A DNA stretch of 5,993 nucleotides from the NCBI GenBank assembly GCA_900554585.1, contig USHS01000090.1, positions 1-5,993 of the forward strand, written 5' to 3'. Within the stretch, counting starts at the first letter, position 1, and each line of letters begins with the position of its first letter. This stretch comes from an uncultured Collinsella sp. (lineage in GTDB: Bacteria; Actinomycetota; Coriobacteriia; Coriobacteriales; Coriobacteriaceae). Positions 1 to 5,863 of the stretch are shown here, one piece after another. A program made the translations under genes and the position numbers. The notes under the pieces were generated by a model, which worked only from the letters and a program-made list of their open reading frames with translations, searched no databases and was not told where the DNA came from.

Positions 1-37
1 GGAGTCTCGTGGGCTCGGAGATGTGTATAAGAGACAG
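1..37 (+). other. Untrimmed Nextera transposase adapter (artefact)
   Basis: Bases 4-37 match the 34-nt Illumina Nextera read-2 transposase adapter exactly as I know it: the GTCTCGTGGGCTCGG primer part (4-18) followed by the 19-bp Tn5 mosaic end AGATGTGTATAAGAGACAG (19-37). Bases 1-3 (gga) sit where the end of the i7 index would lie. Native genomic sequence therefore begins at base 38. Read forward, the adapter is translated as the peptide MGSEMCIRDS, a recurrent contaminant in protein databases. This is library-preparation DNA left at a contig edge, not a genomic element. Confidence 0.98.
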
Positions 38-236
38 CTTTGAGGATACGGCGGGACTTCTGCCACTCCTCGGGATAGCTCATGCGGATCTCATCGAGGA
101 TGTTAAAGAAGACGTCAGCGTCGATAACCTTCATCTGGGCGTTCTTGCCGAACGGCGTCTTAGCCTCTTCGATGAGCCCCTCGAGCTCGTCGACAAGACT
201 CACGATCCTGTCGCCAGGAAAATTCTCGCCCGGCAT
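38..236 (-). CDS. Small conserved protein encoded after coaD, N-terminal 66 residues only (3' end lost)
   Basis: This is a partial gene: the ATG is at 236-234 and the frame runs through 66 complete codons before the Nextera adapter cuts it at base 38. A strong AAAGGAG Shine-Dalgarno sequence (248-242) lies 5 nt before this ATG and decides the start; an in-frame ATG at 251 overlaps the SD and is unlikely. The visible part is charged and helix-prone (DELEGLIEEAK near residues 16-26; a second helix DVFFNILDEIR at 41-51; then YPEEWQKSRRILK at 54-66). This layout matches the small coiled-coil proteins often encoded directly after coaD in Actinobacteria and Clostridia, commonly auto-annotated as ATPase, V-type ATPase subunit H or DivIVA-like. 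Their function is unsettled and I do not assign one. It starts 68 nt after the coaD stop, with no convincing terminator between, so it is probably the next gene of the same operon. Confidence 0.8.
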
Positions 237-241
237 CCGGT

Positions 242-248
242 CTCCTTT
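242..248 (-). promoter_or_regulatory. Ribosome binding site of the truncated gene
   Basis: AAAGGAG on the minus strand, 5 nt before the ATG at 236. It selects that ATG over the in-frame ATG at 251, which begins upstream of and abuts the SD. Confidence 0.8.
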
Positions 249-304
249 CATAGGTAACATATCATCGTGTTAGTTTACCACATGCCACCAGGCAATAAAA
301 AACG

Positions 305-802
305 TCACGAAAAGCGATGCTTGAGCGCTTCGACCACGTTGGGCGGCACAAACGTCGACACGTCGCTGCCAAGCGACGCGATTTGGCGCACCACCGAGCT
401 CGAGATATAGCCGTACTGCGGAGCACTCATGACAAAGATGGACTCCAGCTCGTTATCCAGGCGGTAGTTGAGGTCGGCTTGCTGCAGTTCGTACTCAAAG
501 TCGGTCATGGCGCGCAGACCCTTAACAACGGCACCTGCCCCCTGTTCACGTGCAAAGTCGACAAGCAGACCAGTGAAAGGCAGTACCTCGATGCCGTCCA
601 AATCGCCGAGGGCCTCGCGGGCCAGCGCCACGCGCTCGTCGAGCATAAAGGTGGTACCCACGCCGTTTTTACCCTGTGATTCGGCCACGGCGACGATCAC
701 GCTGGGAAAGATGCGGCGGGCACGGCGAATCACGTCGATATGGCCAAAGGTGATGGGATCGAAGGTGCCCGGGACGATTACGCGGTTGATGGTGTCATTC
801 AT
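305..802 (-). CDS. coaD: Phosphopantetheine adenylyltransferase (CoaD/PPAT)
   Basis: CoaD transfers AMP from ATP to 4'-phosphopantetheine, giving dephospho-CoA and pyrophosphate, the penultimate step of coenzyme A synthesis in the cytoplasm. The 165-residue product has the usual family length (about 160). The nucleotidyltransferase signature PGTFDPITFGH is at residues 11-21, with the T-x-G-H nucleotide-binding motif at 18-21. KGLRAMTDFEYELQ (94-107) is the conserved substrate-binding segment, with the Lys form seen in actinobacteria in place of RGLR. YISSSVVR (132-139) is the C-terminal ATP-binding ISSTxVR motif. The start ATG at 802 has a GGAGG site (813-809) 6 nt upstream. The frame stays open upstream to 1054 inside rsmD, but that extension lacks homology and is not used. 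The gene overlaps the end of rsmD by 8 nt, implying translational coupling. The loop after K45 (residues 46-51) seems slightly longer than in the mycobacterial enzyme. Confidence 0.97.
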   Translation of the reverse strand: MNDTINRVIVPGTFDPITFGHIDVIRRARRIFPSVIVAVAESQGKNGVGTTFMLDERVALAREALGDLDGIEVLPFTGLLVDFAREQGAGAVVKGLRAMTDFEYELQQADLNYRLDNELESIFVMSAPQYGYISSSVVRQIASLGSDVSTFVPPNVVEALKHRFS

Positions 803-1439
803 GGGTGTCCTCCGATGGCACATCCTCGTCATTTTCGTTCTCGTCACCATGGTCGTTCTCGTCCTCGGCCAACCAGCGCAGCAAGTCAACCGAGGTAATG
901 CCGTAGCGCTTCTCTCGCACAGTCTCAAAACCACCCGGATGGGCGCCCGTATCGGTTGCGGCATGCTCAAACAGGGCAAAGGCCCCGGGCACCAGCAGTC
1001 CCTGCTGGGAAAGATTTTGCAGCAGCTCCTCGACCGGCTCGGCGCCAAACGCATAGGGCGGATCGAGCAAGATCAGGTCAAAGGGGCCGCCGGGCACACG
1101 GCCGCGCGAAACGCTCGCCAGCACATCGCCGGTAACGACGCGCCAGCGCGAGCGGTCGCGGCACAGCGACTCGATATTCTTGGTGATCAGACGGGCGGCA
1201 TTGCGATCGATCTCGAACGTGGTGAGCGAGCGGGCGCCACGCGAGAGCATCTCGATTCCCAGGGCACCGGAACCGCCAAAGGCGTCCAGCACGCGGACCT
1301 CGTCCAAATCGAAATCGAACGCCGACATGACCATGGATGCACATGCCTCGCGCACGCGATCGGTCGTGGGACGGGTGACATCGCGCCCACGCGGCTCTTC
1401 GATCTTGCGGCCGCGCCATTCACCGCCGATGATTCTCAT
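795..1439 (-). CDS. rsmD: 16S rRNA (guanine(966)-N(2))-methyltransferase RsmD
   Basis: RsmD uses S-adenosylmethionine to methylate N2 of G966 (E. coli numbering) in 16S rRNA during small-subunit assembly. The 214-residue product begins MRIIGGEWRGRKI, typical of the family, with the conserved RPTTDRVRE segment at 23-31. The SAM-binding glycine loop VLDAFGGSGALGIE is at 50-63, the acidic FEID that should contact the ribose at 75-78, and the catalytic DPPY at 126-129 (motif IV, [N/D]PP[Y/F]) within LILLDPPYA. KRYGITSVDLLRW (177-189) closes the fold. After that comes an extra hydrophilic tail (191-214) with about 13 Asp/Glu in 24 residues, absent from the 198-residue E. coli enzyme. The ATG at 1439 overlaps the recG stop as ATGA; an AAGGAGG site (1456-1450) lies 10 nt upstream inside recG. 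The last codons overlap coaD by 8 nt. The neighbour coaD supports the call, since rsmD-coaD is a very common pair. Confidence 0.96.
   Translation of the reverse strand: MRIIGGEWRGRKIEEPRGRDVTRPTTDRVREACASMVMSAFDFDLDEVRVLDAFGGSGALGIEMLSRGARSLTTFEIDRNAARLITKNIESLCRDRSRWRVVTGDVLASVSRGRVPGGPFDLILLDPPYAFGAEPVEELLQNLSQQGLLVPGAFALFEHAATDTGAHPGGFETVREKRYGITSVDLLRWLAEDENDHGDENENDEDVPSEDTHE
809..813 (-). promoter_or_regulatory. Ribosome binding site of coaD, inside rsmD
   Basis: GGAGG on the minus strand, 6 nt before the coaD ATG at 802 and within the last codons of rsmD. It fixes the CoaD start at MNDTINRV rather than the long in-frame upstream extension. Confidence 0.8.
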
Positions 1440-3613
1440 CCTCCGCTGACCTCCTTAAAGATATGTCGATAACGCATGGCGACCGCGTCGCGCAAGGGGC
1501 GCGTCGCCACGGAGTCAAGGTTGCAAGCATACCGCAAGAGCTCGACCGCGTCCAAATGGGCCCATTCGATAAGATCCTCGTCGGCGTCCAGGTCCACAAA
1601 GCGCAAGGTCACGCCGCCGTGCTGACGGTAACCCAGGATCTCGCCCTCGTGGCGCAGACGCAGGTCCATCTGGGCGAGCGTAAAGCCGTCCGAGGTCTTT
1701 TCGAGCGACTGGAGACGGTCTTGTGCCGCCGAGGCGCCGCCATTGCCCTTGGAATGCGTCATGACCAGGCAGGTGCCCGACACGCTGCCGCGGCCCACGC
1801 GACCGCGCAGCTGGTGCAGGGCCGCTAAGCCAAAGCGCTCACCGTTCTCGATGACCATGACGGTGGCGTTGGGCACGTCGACGCCCACCTCGACCACCGT
1901 GGTCGAGACGAGCACGTCGATCTCTCCGCGCTTGAAGGCATCGATCACGCAATCCTTCTCCCCCGCCGGCATGCGGCCGTGAAGGCGCTCAATGGTAAGT
2001 CCCGGCAGCGCCAGGCGCAGCCGTTCGAGCTCGGTTGCCGTATCGTGCAGCGGTACAGGCACGGTCACGCGGCCCTCGTCGTCGCGGGCGATACCGGGTA
2101 CGTCTTCGAGCTCATCGGCCGAGTCGCTCGGCTCCACGAGGGGACAGATCACATAGGCCTGCTGGCCCTTTTCGTGCGCCTCGCGGATGGCGCCGTAGGC
2201 CAGGTCGCGGCTCGACTCGGTGAGCACGCGCGTCGTAACGCCCGCCCCCGGAACAGGTCGATGGCGAATGATGCTCGTGTCCAGGTCGCCATAGACCGAG
2301 AGCGCCAACGTGCGCGGGATAGGCGTGGCCGTCATAACGAGCAGGTCGGCACCCGGTCCCTTGGCACGCAGCGCGTTGCGCTGGCCCACACCAAAGCGGT
2401 GCTGCTCGTCGATGACGACAAGCGACAGGTGCTTAAACGCCACGTCATCCGAAAGGACCGCATGGGTACCAAAGAGCACGTCGAGCTCGCCCGATTCCAG
2501 CTGGGCATGGATCTGCTCGCGCTCGGCCGCCGGTGTGGCACCCGTCAGGAGCGCCCAGGACATGCCAGCCTGGGAGAGCAAGGGGCCGGTCTTATCGGCA
2601 TACTGACGAGCCAGCACGCCCGTAGGCGCCATAACGCAGGACTGAGTTCCCGAATCGGCCGCGACAGCCAGCGCGCAGGCGGCGACGGCCGTCTTGCCGG
2701 TACCGACGTCGCCCAGCAGCAGACGGTTCATCACGCGCCTGCCATCGCACATGTCGTGCAGGATGTCTTGGAATGCGGCCTCCTGCTCGTCGCTCAGCGA
2801 AAACGGCAAGGCCTCTTTGAGCGCCGCCAGGTGCTCGCCCGCGGTATGGGCGTAGGGAACCACCTCGACCAAGCCGCCGTCATTGCGCAGACGCAGCGCG
2901 AGCTGTAGGTACAGGCACTCCTCATAGGCCAAACGGCGGCGCGCAATGTCGCGCTCGGCCATACTCGAGGGAAAGTGAATCGAACGAAGCGCACGGGCAT
3001 TGCTCATGAGCTTGCGCTTTGCGCGCAGCGGTGCCGGGATGGGATCAAAGGGATTACCGACGAGCTCAAGAGCACTGCTCACGATGCGACGCATCCATGC
3101 CTGGCTCACGCCGTCACTTACGTAGTGGACCGGCAAAATGGTACCCGCGGCACGACCATCCTCAAGCTTTTCAAAATGTGGCGAGGCCATCTGCTTAAAG
3201 CCGTAGGCAAACTCAACCTTGCCCATCACGGCCAGGCGGTCGCCCCGCTTAAGCTGCTGGGCAATCCAGGGCTGGCGGAAAAAGGCGACCTGCAGCACGC
3301 CCGTGTCATCAACGAGCGATACCTCGGTCACCTGCATGCGCGGACGAGGCTGTTTTTGAACAATGCGATCGACCGTGGCAATAATCGTGCATACGGTGCC
3401 GATGGGCGCCATCTCGATGGACCAGGAGCGCGTGAAGTCGAGATATCGGTGAGGGATATGGAGAAGGAGGTCCCCCACCGTCCGAATTCCCAGACGGCGA
3501 AGGGCCTCCTCACGTTTACCCGAAACATATTTGAGTCTCGCGATATCCTCGTCGAGCGCATTGCTCTGGGCAAAGCGCTCCGAGACGCGCGGCACGGAGC
3601 ACAGCTCGGACAT
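1436..3613 (-). CDS. recG: ATP-dependent DNA helicase RecG
   Basis: RecG is a monomeric superfamily 2 double-strand DNA translocase that remodels stalled replication forks and branch-migrates Holliday junctions. The 725-residue product is close to family length (693 in E. coli, about 737 in mycobacteria). Residues about 20-260 form the wedge/OB-fold region, including GIRTVGDLLLHIPHRYLDF (42-60) and the OB strands from about 73 to 165. The helicase core follows: Walker A GDVGTGKT (301-308), GTHAVL (382-387), Walker B VVIDEQHRFGVGQR (399-412, DEQH at 402-405), motif III TATPIPRTLAL (428-438), STTVVEVGVDVPNA (570-583), and motif VI QLRGRVGRG (601-609) with its arginine fingers. The translocation hairpin region is DGFTLAQMDLRLRHEGEILG (642-661), where RHEGE replaces the RGPGE of many RecGs, a change also seen in actinobacteria. 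The ATG at 3613 comes 10 nt after the fakA stop without a strong SD, so translation may rely on coupling. The stop overlaps rsmD by 4 nt. Confidence 0.98.
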   Translation of the reverse strand: MSELCSVPRVSERFAQSNALDEDIARLKYVSGKREEALRRLGIRTVGDLLLHIPHRYLDFTRSWSIEMAPIGTVCTIIATVDRIVQKQPRPRMQVTEVSLVDDTGVLQVAFFRQPWIAQQLKRGDRLAVMGKVEFAYGFKQMASPHFEKLEDGRAAGTILPVHYVSDGVSQAWMRRIVSSALELVGNPFDPIPAPLRAKRKLMSNARALRSIHFPSSMAERDIARRRLAYEECLYLQLALRLRNDGGLVEVVPYAHTAGEHLAALKEALPFSLSDEQEAAFQDILHDMCDGRRVMNRLLLGDVGTGKTAVAACALAVAADSGTQSCVMAPTGVLARQYADKTGPLLSQAGMSWALLTGATPAAEREQIHAQLESGELDVLFGTHAVLSDDVAFKHLSLVVIDEQHRFGVGQRNALRAKGPGADLLVMTATPIPRTLALSVYGDLDTSIIRHRPVPGAGVTTRVLTESSRDLAYGAIREAHEKGQQAYVICPLVEPSDSADELEDVPGIARDDEGRVTVPVPLHDTATELERLRLALPGLTIERLHGRMPAGEKDCVIDAFKRGEIDVLVSTTVVEVGVDVPNATVMVIENGERFGLAALHQLRGRVGRGSVSGTCLVMTHSKGNGGASAAQDRLQSLEKTSDGFTLAQMDLRLRHEGEILGYRQHGGVTLRFVDLDADEDLIEWAHLDAVELLRYACNLDSVATRPLRDAVAMRYRHIFKEVSGG
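1450..1456 (-). promoter_or_regulatory. Ribosome binding site of rsmD, inside recG
   Basis: AAGGAGG on the minus strand lies 10 nt before the rsmD ATG, in the last codons of recG. A second GGAGG (1444-1440) directly abuts the ATG and is too close to act as a normal SD. The strong site plus the ATGA overlap points to re-initiation of ribosomes finishing recG. Confidence 0.65.
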
Positions 3614-3623
3614 GGGCAGATGC

Positions 3624-5285
3624 CTACTCGATCGAGAAGATCACGGGATAGAGCGGCTGCTCGCCACGATGGGCGTCGATCTCCAGGTCGGGCTGAGCCT
3701 CCTCGATGGCGTCGACGATCTCCTGGAAGGCCTCATCGGACAGCTCCTCGCCGGCCAGAATCGTCAGCGCGTCGCCCTCCTCTTCCTCCTGCATGCGGTT
3801 AATGCAGTCGAGCGTGACCTGCTTCACATCGGAGCCGACCACGTCGATGGAGCCGGCAATGATACCCATGACGTCACCGGAGTGAATCGGAGAGCCGTCA
3901 GAGGCGCTGGAGTCGCGCACGGCACGGGTGACCTCGCCATCGCGAACCTCGCTGATGGCGTCGACCATGGCGGCAACGGCGTCCTCGAGCTCGGAATCGG
4001 GCAGGACTGCGAACAGCGCGGAGAACGCCTGCGGGACGGTCTTGGTGGGAACGACGGCAACCTTCTTGTCGATGCAGGCAGACGCGGCAGCCTCGGCAGC
4101 CATGCGGATGTTGCCGTTATTGGGCAGGATGATGACCGAGGTCGCGTTGACCTGGTCCACCGCGCCCAGAAGGTCGGCGGTCGAGGGGTTCATGGTCTGG
4201 CCACCCGAGACGATCACGTCAACGCCGAGGGACTTAAGGATGTCGGCCTCGCCCGAACCGGCGGCAACGGCGACAAAGCCCAACGCCTTGGCGGGCTCGG
4301 CGGCCTTCTCCTGGTCCTCATGAATCTTGGCGGTACGGTCGTGGGCCTCCATCTCCATGTTGTGGATAAAGACCTCGTAGATCTGGCCAAGCTGCAGCAT
4401 GTGCTCGAGCACCAAGTTGGGGGTGTTGGAGTGCACATGGATCTTGTAGTCGGGGTAGGCACCCACGAGCAGCTCGCAGTCGCCCATGGAGCCTAGGAAC
4501 TTAAGGCACTCGTCCTCGTCAAACGGGGCGTCGGCCTTAAAGAGGAACTCGTTGCAGTAGCGGAACTCCGAGCCCTCCCAGTCGTCGTTGGCCTCGATCT
4601 CAACGCGACCGAGGGCCGCGTCGCGGGCAGAGCCGGCTGAATCAAACGTGGCGGAGAAATCCTCGACAACGGTGCTGCGACCAAGAGCGGCGGCAACAAA
4701 GTTCTCCAGGAAGATGGCAAAGCCAAAGGCGCCAGAGTCGACCACGCCGTTCTCCTTCAGAACGGGCAGCAGGTCGGGCGTGCGTGCGACGGACTGGTAG
4801 GCCTCGACGACGATGGCATCGAGCGCATCCTCGGCCGAGAACTTCTTCTTTTCGCACTCGTCGGCCTTGGTCGAGACATCGCGCAGGACCGTGAGGATCG
4901 TGCCTTCGATGGGCTTGCGGACGGCCTGGAAGGCGACCTTGACGGCACGACGGAAGGCGAAGGCGATGTTGGCAGACGTAATGGGCTCATCGGCAGAGAC
5001 GAGACCTTCGGCCACGCCGCGCAGAATCTGCGAGGTAATGACGCCGGAGTTGCCGCGGGCACCCATCAGGGAACCGTGGGTGATGGCGCCGGCGATGGCC
5101 TCCATATCGGCATCGGCGGGAAGGGCGGAAAGCTCCTTGGTCACCGAGGCGAGCGTGAGCGACATGTTGGTGCCGGTGTCGCCGTCGGGTACGGGGAAGA
5201 CGTTGAGCTTGTTGATCTCCTCGGCCTTGTCGGAAACGGCAGCCGCAGCGATCGGAAAACAGGTGCGAATGGTCTTTGCAATCAT
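3624..5285 (-). CDS. fakA: Fatty acid kinase catalytic subunit FakA (DAK2 domain, YloV-like)
   Basis: FakA phosphorylates fatty acids held by a FakB carrier protein, giving acyl-phosphates for phospholipid synthesis (established in Staphylococcus aureus). The 553-residue product is close to the S. aureus length (548). The N-terminal DhaL/DAK2 kinase domain (about 1-205) shows NVFPVPDGDTGTNM (28-41), whose aspartates should bind Mg-ATP, GSLMGARGNSGVI (71-83), and VDSGAFGF (182-189). The middle domain has YCNEFLF (243-249) and HVHSNTP (283-289); C244, H283 and H285 fit the Cys/His-x-His zinc site reported for this domain. The C-terminal DegV-like domain has SGGQTMNPST (360-369) and LPNNGNI (387-393). 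The ATG at 5285 is preceded by a GGAG (5301-5298) at a rather long 12-nt spacing. It lies 27 nt after asp23 and 10 nt before recG, the yloU-yloV-recG order known from Firmicutes. No fakB partner gene lies in the window. Confidence 0.94.
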   Translation of the reverse strand: MIAKTIRTCFPIAAAAVSDKAEEINKLNVFPVPDGDTGTNMSLTLASVTKELSALPADADMEAIAGAITHGSLMGARGNSGVITSQILRGVAEGLVSADEPITSANIAFAFRRAVKVAFQAVRKPIEGTILTVLRDVSTKADECEKKKFSAEDALDAIVVEAYQSVARTPDLLPVLKENGVVDSGAFGFAIFLENFVAAALGRSTVVEDFSATFDSAGSARDAALGRVEIEANDDWEGSEFRYCNEFLFKADAPFDEDECLKFLGSMGDCELLVGAYPDYKIHVHSNTPNLVLEHMLQLGQIYEVFIHNMEMEAHDRTAKIHEDQEKAAEPAKALGFVAVAAGSGEADILKSLGVDVIVSGGQTMNPSTADLLGAVDQVNATSVIILPNNGNIRMAAEAAASACIDKKVAVVPTKTVPQAFSALFAVLPDSELEDAVAAMVDAISEVRDGEVTRAVRDSSASDGSPIHSGDVMGIIAGSIDVVGSDVKQVTLDCINRMQEEEEGDALTILAGEELSDEAFQEIVDAIEEAQPDLEIDAHRGEQPLYPVIFSIE

Positions 5286-5312
5286 GGGTATTTGAATCTC
5301 CGTTTTCGGATG

Positions 5313-5669
5313 CTAGTTCAGACGGCTCTTGAGCGCGTCGATATGGATGCCGATCTTAAGGCTGGCGGGATCGATCTGGGCGATCTCCTGCAGGGTGAAG
5401 GCAACGGAGCTCGAAAGATTGTGGCAGACGGACTTCATGTTGACGCCGTTCTCGAGCACGACGTGAAGGTCGACCGTAAGGCCGTTCTCGTCGGCGGAGA
5501 CAAGCACGCCCTTGCGGAGGCGCTGACCGGCAAGCAGGCGTACGCTCTCGGCGCCCTGGAGCTGTTCGGCCATACCGACGACGCCATAGCACGTCATCGC
5601 GGCATAACCGGCAATATCGGCAATAACGTCGTTCGAGACGCTCAGGCTGCCGTTAATGGTCTCAGACAC
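5313..5669 (-). CDS. Asp23/Gls24 family envelope stress response protein (YloU-like)
   Basis: This is a 118-residue protein of the Asp23/Gls24 family, about the length of B. subtilis YloU (120). Residues 5-33 (INGSLSVSNDVIADIAGYAA onward to GVVGM) carry the family's opening pattern, and VDLHVVLENGVNMKSVCHNL (66-85) its second half, a predicted alternating strand and helix. There is no signal peptide or membrane segment, so it is probably cytoplasmic. Its biochemical role is unknown; Asp23 homologues are linked to cell-envelope homeostasis. I chose the GTG at 5669 as start because an AAGGAG site (5681-5676) sits 6 nt upstream; an ATG 11 codons earlier (5702) would place the SD inside the gene. 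It is the first gene of the operon, 27 nt before fakA, and this pairing supports the family call. Two cysteines (C27, C82) are present, with no evident motif. Confidence 0.9.
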   Translation of the reverse strand: MSETINGSLSVSNDVIADIAGYAAMTCYGVVGMAEQLQGAESVRLLAGQRLRKGVLVSADENGLTVDLHVVLENGVNMKSVCHNLSSSVAFTLQEIAQIDPASLKIGIHIDALKSRLN

Positions 5670-5675
5670 AAGAAT

Positions 5676-5681
5676 CTCCTT
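5676..5681 (-). promoter_or_regulatory. Ribosome binding site that sets the GTG start of the Asp23 gene
   Basis: AAGGAG on the minus strand, 6 nt before GTG at 5669. It favours the GTG over the in-frame ATG at 5702, which has no SD of its own. Confidence 0.8.
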
Positions 5682-5684
5682 ATC

Positions 5685-5701
5685 TGGTGCTCGCGGCACC
5701 A
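5685..5701 (-). promoter_or_regulatory. Small hairpin in the leader just before the Asp23 ribosome binding site
   Basis: TGGTGC and GCACCA form a perfect 6-bp stem around a 5-nt loop (CGCGA on the minus strand). It ends 3 nt before the AAGGAG site. It could affect ribosome access to the SD or protect the mRNA 5' end, but this is inference from the sequence alone, and a 6-bp stem in GC-rich DNA may be chance. Confidence 0.35.
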
Positions 5702-5725
5702 TCTCGTGGGAGCAATCATTGCAAT

Positions 5726-5731
5726 ATTCTA
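5726..5731 (-). promoter_or_regulatory. Possible -10 box of the asp23-fakA-recG-rsmD-coaD operon promoter
   Basis: TAGAAT on the minus strand matches the TATAAT consensus at 5 of 6 positions. It would start transcription near 5719, about 50 nt before the GTG of the Asp23 gene. No good -35 hexamer is seen at 16-18 nt upstream, so the call is weak. The location is sensible: between the tRNA terminator and the first operon gene. Confidence 0.3.
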
Positions 5732-5785
5732 CAACGAGCGCGCCATGTTGAGGTGGTGGGTCGCGGGATTACATCCTCGACACGA

Positions 5786-5805
5786 AATGTTGATATGACA
5801 ACGTT
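5786..5805. repeat. Imperfect inverted repeat upstream of the operon
   Basis: The arms AATGTTG (5786-5792) and CAACGTT (5799-5805) are complementary at 6 of 7 positions and flank a 6-bp centre. The dyad lies about 55 bp upstream of the possible -10 box and just downstream of the tRNA terminator. It could be a regulator's operator, but no known site is recognised and the match could be chance. Confidence 0.3.
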
Positions 5806-5827
5806 CGCGCTAGGCGATCGCGGCATG

Positions 5828-5857
5828 AAAAAACCCGCCGCATAAGCGACGGGTTTT
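5828..5857 (-). terminator. Rho-independent terminator after the tRNA-Asn gene
   Basis: On the minus strand, AAAACCCGTCGC (5857-5846) pairs with GCGGCGGGTTTT (5841-5830) around the loop TTAT. The 12-bp stem contains one G-U pair and runs into six consecutive T (5833-5828). On the plus strand the same G-U pair would be a C-A mismatch, so the hairpin favours minus-strand transcripts. It begins 6 nt past the CCA end of the tRNA gene and should end that transcript, insulating the asp23 operon. Confidence 0.92.
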
Positions 5858-5863
5858 ACGACC

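Noticed and set aside
19..37. Tn5 mosaic end as evidence of a transposon
   Set aside because: It is directly joined to the Illumina primer sequence, so it comes from library preparation and not from a Tn5 insertion.
9..257. Plus-strand open frame beginning MGSEMCIRDS
   Set aside because: Its first part is translated Nextera adapter and the rest is the antisense of the real minus-strand gene at 38-236.
285..300. Short hairpin TGCC/GGCA near an A-run after coaD as a terminator
   Set aside because: The stem is only 4 bp and the T-run on the minus strand precedes rather than follows it, so it does not form a rho-independent terminator.
803..1054. Upstream in-frame extension of coaD to 249 codons
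   Set aside because: The extension lies inside rsmD in another frame, is Arg/Pro/Thr-rich and non-homologous, while the ATG at 802 has a good SD and gives the normal CoaD length.
468..1472. Long plus-strand open frame of 334 codons opposite coaD and rsmD
   Set aside because: It is antisense to two well-supported genes, its composition is low-complexity Arg/Ala/Ser/Thr-rich, and no family motif is visible; long antisense frames are expected in GC-rich DNA.
1979..2908. Plus-strand open frame of 309 codons opposite recG
   Set aside because: It lies wholly antisense to the conserved RecG core and shows no recognisable domain.
3531..4496. Plus-strand open frame of 321 codons, Gly/Val/Leu/Asp-rich, opposite fakA
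   Set aside because: It mirrors FakA codons on the complementary strand; its repetitive composition follows from the GC skew of the real gene.
5814..5821. Palindrome GCGATCGC, identical to the cyanobacterial HIP1 octamer
   Set aside because: I noticed only this copy near the terminator, it is expected by chance in GC-rich DNA, and nothing else suggests a cyanobacterium.
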